NCBI GenBank assembly: GCA_038116745.1
Contig: JAYODW010000001.1
Coordinates: 62,001-126,000 of the forward strand
Direction: 5' to 3'
DNA length: 64,000 bases
Origin: JAYODW01 sp038116745
GTDB taxonomy: Bacteria > Pseudomonadota > Gammaproteobacteria > Ga0077536
Part shown: positions 8,754 to 19,480 of the stretch, piece by piece
How the letters are laid out: every line of letters begins with the position of its first letter
Position numbering within the stretch: the first letter of the stretch is position 1
Notes under the pieces: generated by a model
Seen by the model: the letters and a program-made list of their open reading frames with translations, nothing else
Told to the model about the DNA's origin: nothing
Database searches by the model: none
Translations under genes and position numbers: made by a program

Positions 8754-8773
8754 TACTGTATATAAAAACAGTA
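8754..8773 (+). promoter_or_regulatory. LexA operator (SOS box) of dnaE2
   Basis: The 20-base sequence TACTGTATATAAAAACAGTA fits the E. coli-type LexA consensus CTGT-N8-ACAG with AT-rich core and symmetrical flanks. It ends six bases before the ATG at 8780. Its internal TATAAA (8761-8766) could double as a -10 element, so bound LexA would cover the promoter. No Shine-Dalgarno sequence is visible between box and start, so the message may be near-leaderless. Confidence 0.9.
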
Positions 8774-8779
8774 TTTTGA

Positions 8780-11700
8780 ATGCCCATGTCGACATTGCCT
8801 GACTACGCTGAGCTGCATTGCCTCAGCAACTTTTCCTTTCTCCGGGGCGCGTCTCATCCGGAAGAACTCGTGCAGCGGGCGGCCGAGCTAGGTTATCGCG
8901 CCCTGGCCCTGACCGATGAATGCAGCTTCGCCGGGGTGGTGCGTGCCCATGTAGTCGCGCGTGATGCGGGTCTGCAGCTGATTATCGGAACGGAAATCAC
9001 GCTGCGCGATCAGACCCGCGTGGTACTGCTGGCCGACAGCCTGGCGGCTTACCGCAGGATCTCCTCGCTGATCACAACCGGTCGACGGCGTCAGCGGAAG
9101 GGACGTTATGAGCTGACGCGCGCCGACCTGCTGACCGTGGATGCCGGCCTGCTGCTCTGGATCCCGACGCTGGACGAACAGGACGACGAGCGTGCGGAGT
9201 GGTTAGGTGCGCAGTTTGCCGGACGCGCCTGGATCGGCGTGGGGCTGTTTTACAGCGGCTATGACCGCCGTCTGGTGGCTTATGCGCGCGCACTGGGTGA
9301 GCGCACCGGACTCCCGGTCGCAGCGGTCGGTCAGGTACATATGCACGACCATTCCCGGCAGCCTTTGCAGGACACCCTGACCGCCATCCGCCACCGCACG
9401 AGCGTGATGGAGGCGGGTATCCGACTTTTCCCCAACGCCGAGCGGTACCTGCGGCCGCGCGTGCGTCTGGCGCGTATTTACCCGGCGGATCTTCTGGCTG
9501 AGACCCTCAACATAGCCGCCCGCTGCAGCTTTTCGCTGGACGAGCTGCATTACAGCTACCCCAGCGAACTCGTGCCTCACGGGGAGACCGCGACGGGCCA
9601 TCTGCGCCGCCTGACGCTGGCCGGCATGCGGCAGCGCTGGCCGGAAGGCACACCGGAGAAGGTCAGTCGGATAGTGGAGCACGAACTCGGCCTGATTGCA
9701 GAGCTCTCCTATGAGGCGTTTTTTCTGACCGTGCACGACATCGTGATGTTTGCCCGCAGCCGCGGAATCCTGTGCCAGGGGCGTGGCTCAGCGGCTAATT
9801 CGGCGGTCTGTTACTGCCTCGGCATCACCGAGGTGGATCCGGCGCGTATGGAAATGCTGTTTGAGCGTTTTATCTCGCGTGAACGCAACGAGCCGCCGGA
9901 TATCGACGTCGACTTTGAGCATGAGCGTCGTGAGGAAGTCGTGCAGTACATCTATGCGAAGTACGGTCGCGAACGCGCTGCCCTGGCTGCGTCGATAACA
10001 ACCTACCGGCTGCGCAGTGCGGTGCGTGACGTCGGTAAAGCGCTCGGCATGAGCCTTGATCAGGTGGAACGCCTTGCCGGTAATCTCTACTGGTGGGACC
10101 AGGGCGCGGTCATCCCGGAGCGGCTGCGCGAAGTCGGGTTCGATCCGGAGAACCGCATCATCGGACATGTCATCCGTCTGGTCGGGGAGATCCTGGGCTT
10201 TCCACGACATCTGTCGCAGCACGTGGGCGGATTCATCATTGCCGATAGCCCGCTTTCTGACCTGGTCCCGATCGAGAACGCCGCGATGCCGGGACGCACG
10301 GTGATCCAGTGGGACAAGAATGATCTTGAGACGCTGGGTTTACTCAAAGTCGACTGCCTGTGTCTGGGCATGCTGAGCGCAATCCGCCGCAGCTTTGCGC
10401 TGATCGAACAATACGACGGCCGCCGTCTCGATATGGCGACTATCCCGCCGGATGACGCGGCGACCTACGCCATGATCCAGCGCGCCGATACGGTCGGTGT
10501 ATTTCAGATCGAGTCGCGTGCGCAGATGGCGATGCTGCCGCGCCTGCGTCCGGCGTGTTATTACGATCTGGTGATCGAAGTCGCGCTGATCCGCCCCGGT
10601 CCGATCCAGGGTGAAATGGTGCACCCTTACCTGCGCCGACGGCACGGTGAGGAGGCCGTTAGCTATCCCAGCGAGGAAGTACGTGACGTGCTTGAACGTA
10701 CCCTGGGCGTGCCTCTGTTTCAGGAGCAGGTGATCAAGCTCGCGATGGTGGCAGCCGGGTTCTCACCTGGAGAGGCCGATCAGCTGCGGCGCTCCATGGC
10801 GCGCTGGCGGCGCAGCGGCGGTCTTGAGCATTTCCGCACCAAGCTCACCGACGGTATGCGTGAGCGTGGCTACAGTCCGCGCTTTGCTGAGCAGATCTTC
10901 AACCAGATCCAGGGCTTCGGCGAGTACGGCTTTCCCGAATCTCATGCGGCAAGCTTTGCGCTGCTCGCCTACGTCTCAGCCTGGTTGAAATGTCACGAGC
11001 CGGCTGCGTTTACCGCTGCACTGCTCAACAGCCAGCCCATGGGGTTCTACGCGCCTGCCCAGCTAATCCAGGACGCCCGGCGGCACGGCGTCGAGTTCCG
11101 CGAGGTCGACGTTATGGACAGCGTCTGGGAGTGTTCGCTCGAGCGCGGCGGACCGGGCACACCGCGCCCTGCGATACGAATTGGTTTCAACCAGGTCAAG
11201 GGGCTGCAGCAGCAGACCATGGCCCGCCTGGTTGCGGCGCGCACGACGCAGCCGTTTGCGTCAGTCAGCGATCTCGCTCACCGCGCCGGGCTTGATCGCG
11301 GGCAGCTGAACGCGCTGTCCCGGGCCGGGGCGTTCCGCACCCTGGCGGGTAATCGCCATCAGGCGACCTGGCAGATACTGGGCGTGGAGCAGCCGGCGCC
11401 GCTCTTCCCCGCCAGTGGTGTTGCCGAGGGGACGCCGATGCTGCGTCCGCCGCGCGAAAGCGAGACCATCCTTGCGGACTATGCTGCTCGTGGATTTACG
11501 CTTGGACGCCATCCGCTGGCGCTGCTGAGGGATCGTTTTGAACGCCACCGCTATCGGCGCGGAGAGGATTTATGCGATGCAGTACACGGCGACGCTGTCC
11601 GTGTGGCCGGGCTGGTGATCTCGCGCCAGCGGCCGGGAACCGCGACCGGTGTGGTGTTTGTCACCCTGGAGGACGAGAGCGGCAGTATCAACGTTATCGT

Positions 11701-11872
11701 CTGGTCGCATCTGTTTGAGCGACAACGACAGGTGCTGCTGAGCGCCCGTCTGCTGGGCGTGATCGGCGAAGTGCAGCGCGAAGGCGAGGTGATACACGTG
11801 CTCGCCCGGAGGCTCATCGATCACAGCGCCTGGCTCGGTCGACTGACGACGCAGTCGCGCGATTTTCATTGA
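8780..11872 (+). CDS. dnaE2: Error-prone DNA polymerase III alpha subunit homologue DnaE2 (ImuC)
   Basis: A 1030-residue C-family polymerase that carries out damage-induced mutagenic lesion bypass. The N-terminal PHP domain begins YAELHCLSNFSFLRGASHPEELV, a phrase typical of DnaE2. The polymerase core has CQGRGSAANSAVCYCLGI and PDIDVDFEHERR (about residues 373-384, with catalytic Asp), then IQWDKNDLETLGLLKVD and FPESHAASFALLAYVSAWLK. The C-terminus carries the helix-hairpin and OB-fold regions (about 890-1000). It lacks the longer C-terminal extension of replicative DnaE1, consistent with its length. The usual partner genes imuA and imuB are absent from the window. It has its own LexA box directly upstream. 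An alternative start is the ATG at 8786. Confidence 0.93.
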   Translation: MPMSTLPDYAELHCLSNFSFLRGASHPEELVQRAAELGYRALALTDECSFAGVVRAHVVARDAGLQLIIGTEITLRDQTRVVLLADSLAAYRRISSLITTGRRRQRKGRYELTRADLLTVDAGLLLWIPTLDEQDDERAEWLGAQFAGRAWIGVGLFYSGYDRRLVAYARALGERTGLPVAAVGQVHMHDHSRQPLQDTLTAIRHRTSVMEAGIRLFPNAERYLRPRVRLARIYPADLLAETLNIAARCSFSLDELHYSYPSELVPHGETATGHLRRLTLAGMRQRWPEGTPEKVSRIVEHELGLIAELSYEAFFLTVHDIVMFARSRGILCQGRGSAANSAVCYCLGITEVDPARMEMLFERFISRERNEPPDIDVDFEHERREEVVQYIYAKYGRERAALAASITTYRLRSAVRDVGKALGMSLDQVERLAGNLYWWDQGAVIPERLREVGFDPENRIIGHVIRLVGEILGFPRHLSQHVGGFIIADSPLSDLVPIENAAMPGRTVIQWDKNDLETLGLLKVDCLCLGMLSAIRRSFALIEQYDGRRLDMATIPPDDAATYAMIQRADTVGVFQIESRAQMAMLPRLRPACYYDLVIEVALIRPGPIQGEMVHPYLRRRHGEEAVSYPSEEVRDVLERTLGVPLFQEQVIKLAMVAAGFSPGEADQLRRSMARWRRSGGLEHFRTKLTDGMRERGYSPRFAEQIFNQIQGFGEYGFPESHAASFALLAYVSAWLKCHEPAAFTAALLNSQPMGFYAPAQLIQDARRHGVEFREVDVMDSVWECSLERGGPGTPRPAIRIGFNQVKGLQQQTMARLVAARTTQPFASVSDLAHRAGLDRGQLNALSRAGAFRTLAGNRHQATWQILGVEQPAPLFPASGVAEGTPMLRPPRESETILADYAARGFTLGRHPLALLRDRFERHRYRRGEDLCDAVHGDAVRVAGLVISRQRPGTATGVVFVTLEDESGSINVIVWSHLFERQRQVLLSARLLGVIGEVQREGEVIHVLARRLIDHSAWLGRLTTQSRDFH

Positions 11873-11952
11873 TCCCCGGCGCGCGCGGCAGCTTTCCCCA
11901 TACGGTAAAACAGCGACAATAGCCGTCATTGCCAGAGCGGGGGAGGACATTC

Positions 11953-12345
11953 ATGCAAATCACGCGTTTTTTCGAAACAGCCGACCATGGCTCATGTTTC
12001 GAGGACCTCGAGATCGGATTCCCGGACGGCAAAACCGATGAATTCGGCTATGTGCTGACGCTGTCCCGCAGCTGCGACGCCAACGCCATGCTGGCCGTGC
12101 TGCCGGCCAATCTGGATCAGGATTGGCACAACGCGCCCAACCGTCAGTTTGTGTGCGTGCTCGACGGCTGTCTTGAGGTTGAGACCTCTGACGGTGCGGT
12201 GCGCCGCATGGCACGCGGTGACCTGTTTATGGCTGACGACACGGCCGGGCAGGGACATCGCACCCGGGTGCTGGATGGTCGACCTGTCCAGCTGCTATTC
12301 GTGCGTCTGGCCGATGATTTCGACCTGGCGGGCTGGGCGGCCTGA
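11953..12345 (+). CDS. Cupin-domain protein
   Basis: A 130-residue single-domain cupin. The sequence runs MQITRFFET, then a beta-rich region with DWHNAPNRQFVCVLDGCLEVETSDGAVRRMARGDLFMADDTAGQGHRTRVL. This carries cupin motif 1 (here His in DWH and a reduced ligand set) and motif 2 (GHRTRV). It may bind a metal, but the ligand set is incomplete compared with dioxygenases. I chose ATG 11953 because GGGAGGAC lies seven bases upstream. It precedes the thiolase/DUF35 pair by 26 bases in the same direction and is probably co-transcribed. The function is unknown. Confidence 0.72.
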   Translation: MQITRFFETADHGSCFEDLEIGFPDGKTDEFGYVLTLSRSCDANAMLAVLPANLDQDWHNAPNRQFVCVLDGCLEVETSDGAVRRMARGDLFMADDTAGQGHRTRVLDGRPVQLLFVRLADDFDLAGWAA

Positions 12346-12371
12346 AAGGCGCCCCGCACGGGACCTGTTTG

Positions 12372-13532
12372 ATGTCCGTTCGCGCGCCCCGCTATGCCAT
12401 CTGTGGTCTGGGCGTAACGCCGCAGGGCGTCATCCCTGATACCAGCGCGGAAAGACTGGCCTGGGACGCAGTAGAGCTTGCTCTGGCTGATGCAGGGCTG
12501 GCGCGGCGCGCGGTCGACGGCTACGTGTTTCAGCCGGGTTTTGGTGAGCGCACTACCGGTATGGCCGCGAGCCGCGCGGCGCTGGGGGCCAACACCACGC
12601 TCCTGATTAATAGCAGCGGCGCGACGGCCATTCTTGCGATTACCTCAGCAATCGGGCTGATAGAGGCAGGTACAGCAGATTATGTGATGTGCGTGCACGC
12701 CACTAACGCGCGCTCGCAGACGGTGACTGTCGGCAAAGGGGAAGACACTGCGCTCGCGGCTTTCGGCCTGTTCTCCCCAGGAGGGCAGTGCGCGCTCATG
12801 GCGCAGAGCTATTTTGAGCGTTTTGGTCGTGGCTCTTCCGATCTCGCCGAGATTGCGGTTGCGCTGCGCAACAATGCGGTGCCGCGCGCCGACGCCTATC
12901 GTCATGGGCAACCCATCACCGTTGAGCAGCACCAGGAATCACGCTTCATCGTCCGTCCGCTGCGGCTTTTCGATTACTGCCTGGTGACCGATGGGGCTGT
13001 CGCTTTCATCGTGACATCGCTGGAGCGGGCACGCGATCTGGCGCGCCCGCCGGTGGCGGTTCTGGGCCTCGGCGCCTGCCACGAGGTGGGTCAGGCCTAC
13101 ACCAGAGGCGCGCGACTCGCGCTTGGTCCTGCCAGTTTCGACGCGGAGCCGGCGCGCTCGCGCGCGTTGGGGGCTGCGGGGCTGAGCATTGACGAGATCG
13201 ACGTATTCCAGTTCTACGACGCGTTCACCATCCTGGTCGCGCTGCAGCTGGAAGCCTATGGGCTGTGTGGTCCGGGAGAGGCCGCAGACTGGGTGCGCGC
13301 CGGAAATTTCGCCTGGGATTCTGCACGTCCATGTAACACCTCCGGGACGCTTCACTCGTGGGGCTATGTTCAGGGTTTCACCCACATTGCCGAAGGCGTG
13401 CGTCAGCTGCGCGGAGAGGGTGGCGCGACCCAGGTGAACGAAGCACGAACGGCCCTGGTCACGAATATCGGCATCACGGGCGCAGGTCAGGCGCACACGG
13501 CGCTGGTGCTCGGCAGAGAGGACACGACGTGA
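12372..13532 (+). CDS. Non-condensing thiolase-like protein (SCP2/Ltp2-type aldolase candidate)
   Basis: A 386-residue protein with the thiolase fold of the SCP2-thiolase family. The position of the nucleophilic Cys reads LLINSSGATAI (about residues 79-87), with Ser instead of Cys, so ordinary Claisen-type thiolysis is unlikely. Tyr near residue 283 (QFYDAFT) and residue 333 (HSWGYVQG) occupy places where the steroid side-chain aldolase Ltp2 uses tyrosines. Ltp2 is known to need a DUF35 partner, and the next gene here is exactly that, overlapping by GTGA. A retro-aldol cleavage of a CoA thioester is therefore my best guess; the substrate is unknown. A start one codon upstream (12369) is also possible. 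Confidence 0.78.
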   Translation: MSVRAPRYAICGLGVTPQGVIPDTSAERLAWDAVELALADAGLARRAVDGYVFQPGFGERTTGMAASRAALGANTTLLINSSGATAILAITSAIGLIEAGTADYVMCVHATNARSQTVTVGKGEDTALAAFGLFSPGGQCALMAQSYFERFGRGSSDLAEIAVALRNNAVPRADAYRHGQPITVEQHQESRFIVRPLRLFDYCLVTDGAVAFIVTSLERARDLARPPVAVLGLGACHEVGQAYTRGARLALGPASFDAEPARSRALGAAGLSIDEIDVFQFYDAFTILVALQLEAYGLCGPGEAADWVRAGNFAWDSARPCNTSGTLHSWGYVQGFTHIAEGVRQLRGEGGATQVNEARTALVTNIGITGAGQAHTALVLGREDTT

Positions 13533-13963
13533 ACACGCGACAGCCGGAGCAGCCCGACAGCCCTTCCGGGAGCCAGCCACCGCGGGTGGTGGACAGCGAA
13601 GACAGACCTTTCTGGGAGGCGCTGGATCGCGGCCAGCTGACCCTGGCGCGCTGCCTCTGCGGGGCCTGCTATGCACGCAGCCAGGCCTGCCTGTCCTGTG
13701 GCGGAACCGCAGAGGGGCTGCGCTGGGTAAGCGTTTCAGCACGCGGGCACGTGCGGACTTACGTGGTGTTCGACAAGCCCTACCACCCGTACTTCGCAGC
13801 ACGACTGCCTTACTGCGTGGCTGTCGTCGCGCTGGAAGAGGGACCGGAGATCGTGACCAACGTCATCGAATGCGCGCCGGATGCTGTATACATTGGGCAG
13901 GAGGTCGAGGTGTTCGCGGCAGTGCGGGATGGTCAGGTTCTGCCCCAGGCGCGCCCGCGCTAA
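13529..13963 (+). CDS. DUF35 / Zn-ribbon-OB-fold acyl-CoA-associated protein (ChsH2-like)
   Basis: A 144-residue protein. A rubredoxin-like zinc ribbon with CLCGACYARSQACLSCGG holds the metal cysteines. An OB-fold (about residues 65-140) follows, with SARGHVRTYVVFDKPYHP and PYCVAVVALEEGPEIVTNVIEC. DUF35 proteins bind acyl-CoA and serve as obligate partners of thiolase-fold enzymes or acyl-CoA hydratases. The GTG start at 13529 overlaps the thiolase stop (GTGA), which indicates coupled translation and a 1:1 complex. A longer frame beginning at 13358 lies inside the thiolase gene and adds residues with no family similarity, so I rejected it. Confidence 0.85.
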   Translation: MNTRQPEQPDSPSGSQPPRVVDSEDRPFWEALDRGQLTLARCLCGACYARSQACLSCGGTAEGLRWVSVSARGHVRTYVVFDKPYHPYFAARLPYCVAVVALEEGPEIVTNVIECAPDAVYIGQEVEVFAAVRDGQVLPQARPR

Positions 13964-13992
13964 AGCGGGGCAGTGTCAGCCGAGCTTTGCCG

Positions 13993-14769
13993 TCAGACCA
14001 TGGTCCAGCCGCCATCCACCACCAGAATCTGGCCGGTGATCATGGATGCCGCGTCTGAGGCCAGAAATATCACCGGGGCGGAGATCTCTTCCGGCTCGGC
14101 AAGATCGCGACGCAGCAGGTTTTTTTCCCGCACGGCCGCGGCAAAGGTCGGGCTGTCACGCAGCGCCTGCTCAGCCAGCGGTGAGCGGGTCACGGTCGGC
14201 GCGACGACGTTCACCCGAATGCCGTGCTCGGCCCATTCCGCGGCCATGGTACGGGTCAGGTTGTTAACACCGGCTTTCGCGCCGCTGTAGGGTCCGCGCT
14301 CGGGAGCCCCGACCACGCCCGCCTGAGATGAAATATTGACGATTGCTCCACCTTTGCCCTGCGCGATCATGTGCCGCGCGGCGTTCTGACAGCAGAAGAA
14401 GACATTTTTCAGATTGGCGTCGACGATCAGGTCGTAGGTCGCCTCGTCGTAGTCGAGCAGGCTACCGAGTTTGTTGTAGCCGGCGTTGTTGATGAGCACG
14501 TCGATGCCGCCGTAATGCGCCGCGACCGCGTCGATGAAGGTCTGCATCGATGTGACATCGGTGACATCGAGCGGGTGCACAAAACAGTCGCCGCCGCGCG
14601 ACTGGATTGATTGCGCAAGCGTGTCGAGTTCGCTTGTCGTACGGCTGCCGATAGCCAGCCTCGCGCCCGAAACAAACGCTTCCTCGGCAATCACCCGACC
14701 GATCCCCCGGCCGGCGCCGGTCACAATGACGACCTTCTGGTCCAACGCGAAACGTTCGAGGCTGGGCAT
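13993..14769 (-). CDS. Short-chain dehydrogenase/reductase (SDR)
   Basis: A 258-residue classical SDR. The Rossmann nucleotide motif is [11 protein letters not shown] near residue 18. Others are the NNAG motif ([11 protein letters not shown]), the catalytic Ser (IVNISSQAG) and YSGAK with catalytic Tyr and Lys, and the C-terminal [15 protein letters not shown] is typical of FabG-like and gluconate-5-dehydrogenase-like enzymes. GSRTT after strand 2 contains an Arg that would favour NADP(H). It converges on the DUF35 gene with a 29-base gap, so it is a separate unit. The substrate is unknown. Confidence 0.85.
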   Translation of the reverse strand: MPSLERFALDQKVVIVTGAGRGIGRVIAEEAFVSGARLAIGSRTTSELDTLAQSIQSRGGDCFVHPLDVTDVTSMQTFIDAVAAHYGGIDVLINNAGYNKLGSLLDYDEATYDLIVDANLKNVFFCCQNAARHMIAQGKGGAIVNISSQAGVVGAPERGPYSGAKAGVNNLTRTMAAEWAEHGIRVNVVAPTVTRSPLAEQALRDSPTFAAAVREKNLLRRDLAEPEEISAPVIFLASDAASMITGQILVVDGGWTMV

Positions 14770-14932
14770 GGCAGGCAGTCCTTGTGTGAGATGGCGGTCG
14801 TTCGGCCCGTCATTCTAGGTTATCGACGCAGGCTCGGGTCAGCGCCGCCGTGGCGCACGGACGTGGTGCAGAGATGTTCGATATCCGTTGGCAAACAATG
14901 TGCTGAAAGGCTGCGTTACAGCGCCTTCGCCA

Positions 14933-14960
14933 TTGCAATCGACCGTGGTACTCGTACAAT
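14933..14960 (+). promoter_or_regulatory. Candidate sigma70 promoter of serC-serA
   Basis: TTGCAA (14933-14938) and TACAAT (14955-14960) are separated by 16 bases and lie 43 bases before the serC ATG. This is the best sigma70-like pair in the 234-base gap between the divergent SDR gene and serC; I see no other structured element in that gap. Prediction from sequence only. Confidence 0.45.
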
Positions 14961-15003
14961 TCGCGCCGCGATATTGCACTGCGGCAAAGCGCCCCAACGC
15001 CTT

Positions 15004-16176
15004 ATGAACAAGCCTGACTTAAAACCCGTAAATCCTTGTTTCTCATCAGGACCCTGTCCGAAGCGCCCGGGCTGGGAGCCGTCGGCGCTCGAGGCAGCCC
15101 TGCTCGGGCGCTCGCACCGGTCGAAGGCCGGCAAGGCCCGACTGAAGGAGGCTATTGACCGCACCCGGGCGGTGCTCGGCGTGCCGGACAAATATCGTAT
15201 CGGCATTGTTCCCGGTTCTGACACAGGCGCGGTGGAGATGGCGCTCTGGAGCCTCCTCGGAGCTCGTCCAGTGGACGTGCTGGCCTGGGAGAGCTTCGGC
15301 TCTGAGTGGGTCAAGGACGTGTTGGATGAGCTCGGGGTTGCCGAGGCGCGCAAGCTGACTGCCCCATACGGAGCGCTGCCGGACCTGAAAGCGGTTGATT
15401 TCGCGCATGACGTGGTTTTTGTCTGGAACGGGACGACCTCCGGGGTCAGGCTGGCGAACGGTGACTGGATCGATGCCGACCGGGCGGGTCTGACCATCTG
15501 CGACGCGACATCGGCAGCGTTTGCCATGGAGCTGCCCTGGTCAAAGCTCGATGTGGTCACGTTTTCCTGGCAGAAGGTGCTGGGCGGAGAAGCCGCGCAC
15601 GGTGTTCTTGTGCTGAGTCCGAGAGCGGTAGAGCGTCTCGAGAGCTACACGCCACCCTGGCCTTTGCCGAAACTTTTCCGGCTGACAAAGAAGGGACAGC
15701 TGGACGAGGCGCTGTTCGAAGGCGCAACCATCAACACGCCGTCCATGTTGTGTGTTGAGGACTATCTCGATGCGCTCAAGTGGGCGGAGCAGCTCGGTGG
15801 CCTGTCAGTCCTGTGCCAGCGCTCACGAGATAACCTGGCGGTGCTCGAGGCCTGGGTCGCGCGCACGCCCTGGATTGCATTTCTCGCGACCGAGCCCGCG
15901 CTTCGCTCGAGCACTTCTATCTGTCTGAAAATTGTGGCCGACTGGTTTCAGGCCCTGTCTGACGATGAGCAGGAGGCGTTTACGAAATCGCTTTCCGGGC
16001 TGCTAGAGAAAGAAGGTGTCGCGCTCGACATCGATGCCTACCGCAGCGCACCGCCCGGGCTGCGGATCTGGGGCGGAGCGACCGTGGAAGCGGAAGACCT
16101 GTCACGCCTGATCCCCTGGCTTGAATGGGCGTATGCCACGCTTTCCCAGGCGCACCAGACCACCACCACCGCTTAA
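15004..16176 (+). CDS. serC: Phosphoserine aminotransferase
   Basis: A 390-residue class V PLP aminotransferase converting 3-phosphohydroxypyruvate and glutamate to phosphoserine in serine (and pyridoxal phosphate) biosynthesis. The opening [15 protein letters not shown] and [15 protein letters not shown], and the length, fit the TIGR01365 (alphaproteobacterial/Methanosarcina) branch rather than the E. coli SerC branch. [20 protein letters not shown] binds the PLP phosphate, and the Schiff-base Lys is in [20 protein letters not shown]. The start is ATG 15004; the frame is open much further upstream but the added residues are unconserved. serA follows after 16 bases, forming a two-gene serine operon. 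Confidence 0.9.
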   Translation: MNKPDLKPVNPCFSSGPCPKRPGWEPSALEAALLGRSHRSKAGKARLKEAIDRTRAVLGVPDKYRIGIVPGSDTGAVEMALWSLLGARPVDVLAWESFGSEWVKDVLDELGVAEARKLTAPYGALPDLKAVDFAHDVVFVWNGTTSGVRLANGDWIDADRAGLTICDATSAAFAMELPWSKLDVVTFSWQKVLGGEAAHGVLVLSPRAVERLESYTPPWPLPKLFRLTKKGQLDEALFEGATINTPSMLCVEDYLDALKWAEQLGGLSVLCQRSRDNLAVLEAWVARTPWIAFLATEPALRSSTSICLKIVADWFQALSDDEQEAFTKSLSGLLEKEGVALDIDAYRSAPPGLRIWGGATVEAEDLSRLIPWLEWAYATLSQAHQTTTTA

Positions 16177-16192
16177 TTACCCGGGAGCTTCC

Positions 16193-17776
16193 ATGTACAG
16201 GATTTTCGTTGCCGACAAGCTCGCCCCCGAGGGCATTGCTGCGCTCGAGCAGTACCCCGAACTTGAAATCGATTTCGTACCGGGTCTAAGCGTTGAGGAT
16301 GCGATCCCGCATGCGCGGGAAGCAGACGCCATCATCGTGCGCTCGGCCACTAAAATCCGCGGCGAACTGCTTGCTGCTGCAGAGCGTCTCAAGGTCGTAG
16401 GACGCGCGGGGATCGGGGTGGATAACGTCGATCTCGACGCGACCACCGAGCGCGGGATCGTGGTTCTCAATACCCCGGATGCGAACGCAACGACGACCGC
16501 AGAACTGGCTATTGCGCACATGTTCTCGCTGTGCCGCAACCTCCCTGCGGCCGATCGCTCGGTACGTGAAGGCAAATGGGAACGGAACAGCTTCCTGGGT
16601 ACCGAGGTGTCCGGCAAAACCGTAGGCATTGTCGGTTTCGGCACTATCGGCCGACTGGTTGCCGAGCGCTGCCGCGGGCTGCAGATGCGCGTGCTGGCGT
16701 TTGACCCTTTCGTGACCGAAAAAACCTTCGCCGAGTACGGCGTTGAGAAAGCGGACATCGATGAGCTGATTAAAGACGCCGATTTTGTGACGCTGCACTG
16801 CCCGGTGACCGATGGAACGCGAAACATTCTCAGTCGGGAGCGGCTGCTGGCGATGAAATCGGGTGCGCGTCTGATCAACTGTGCCCGCGGGGGGCTGGTC
16901 GACGAGCAGGCCCTGGTTGAGGTGGTAAGCAGCGGGCACCTGGCCGGCGCGGCACTGGATGTCTTCGAAAACGAGCCGCCGGGAGAGAGCCCGCTGTTCG
17001 GCGTTGAGAATATTCAGTTCACCCCGCATCTCGGAGCGTCGACCCACGAGGCACAGACCGCGGTTGGCGTTGAGATTGCCCATCAGATCGCGGCCTTTCT
17101 GATCCGCGGAGAAGTGATCAACGCGGTCAACGTGCCCAGCCTGGCGCCGGAAAAACTGGTGCAGCTGCAGCCCTACATGGATGTCGCGACCAGGCTCGGG
17201 CGGGTGCTGTGTCGCATGACGGAAGGACCGGTCAGCGATGTAGAAGTCGGGGTGTTCGGTGCCGCCGGGCGGCTGGACACCCATTCGATCGCGAGCTCAG
17301 CCATGGTTGGCTTGCTGTGCGAGCATCTTTCGGTGCCGGTCAACAACATCAACGCGCTGCATCTGGCGCGCCGCCAGGGGATCCACGTCACCGAGACGAG
17401 CTCGGAAGAGTCCAGCGGATACGTCTCACTGATACGCGTCACCGCCCGTACCGAATCAGAGACCATCGCGCTGGAGGGCACGGTCTTCGACGAGCAGTAC
17501 GCCCGCCTGGTGCGTGTCAACGGCTACGAGGTGGAATCACCGCTGGACGGCCATCTACTCATCACCCGTCATGCTGACAGGCCCGGCGTCATCGGCGCGC
17601 TGGGTGAACTGCTCGGGCAACGCGGGATCAATATTTCGCGGATGCAGGTGGGGGTTGCCGACGGCAAGCAATTTGCGATCGCCGTGTTGGCTGTCTCCAA
17701 GGGGCTGGATGCTGATGCGCTTGCCGCCATCGAGCAGATCGAGGCCGTGGATAAGGTCCTGCAGATTTCCCTGTGA
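16193..17776 (+). CDS. serA: D-3-phosphoglycerate dehydrogenase, long form with ACT domain
   Basis: A 527-residue enzyme for the first step of serine synthesis, NAD-dependent oxidation of 3-phosphoglycerate. The substrate domain is at 1-95 with VVGRAGIGVDNVDLDAT. The Rossmann domain contains VGIVGFGTIGRLVAERC, the catalytic Arg in INCARGGLVDEQAL, and the Glu-His relay in FENEPPGESPLF and FTPHLGASTHEAQ. An intervening domain (about 315-450) and a C-terminal ACT domain (about 455-527, HADRPGVIGALGELLGQRGINIS) follow, as in type I PGDH. The ACT domain suggests serine feedback, though not all long forms respond. The start is ATG 16193; an upstream frame from 16121 overlaps serC and is not conserved. 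Confidence 0.93.
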   Translation: MYRIFVADKLAPEGIAALEQYPELEIDFVPGLSVEDAIPHAREADAIIVRSATKIRGELLAAAERLKVVGRAGIGVDNVDLDATTERGIVVLNTPDANATTTAELAIAHMFSLCRNLPAADRSVREGKWERNSFLGTEVSGKTVGIVGFGTIGRLVAERCRGLQMRVLAFDPFVTEKTFAEYGVEKADIDELIKDADFVTLHCPVTDGTRNILSRERLLAMKSGARLINCARGGLVDEQALVEVVSSGHLAGAALDVFENEPPGESPLFGVENIQFTPHLGASTHEAQTAVGVEIAHQIAAFLIRGEVINAVNVPSLAPEKLVQLQPYMDVATRLGRVLCRMTEGPVSDVEVGVFGAAGRLDTHSIASSAMVGLLCEHLSVPVNNINALHLARRQGIHVTETSSEESSGYVSLIRVTARTESETIALEGTVFDEQYARLVRVNGYEVESPLDGHLLITRHADRPGVIGALGELLGQRGINISRMQVGVADGKQFAIAVLAVSKGLDADALAAIEQIEAVDKVLQISL

Positions 17777-17794
17777 ACCCGCGCGAAGGCCGGT

Positions 17795-19402
<1,608 letters not shown>

Positions 19403-19480
19403 GGCAGCCTTCCACGAAAGCAGGAGGCCGTGGTGCGCGCCACAGCGCCGTGCGAGGAGACAGGGGGTGCTATATGCGGG

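Noticed and set aside
13358..13528. Longer DUF35 protein starting inside the thiolase gene
   Set aside because: The added residues show no family similarity and overlap the thiolase C-terminus; the GTG at 13529 gives a standard overlap and the normal domain length.
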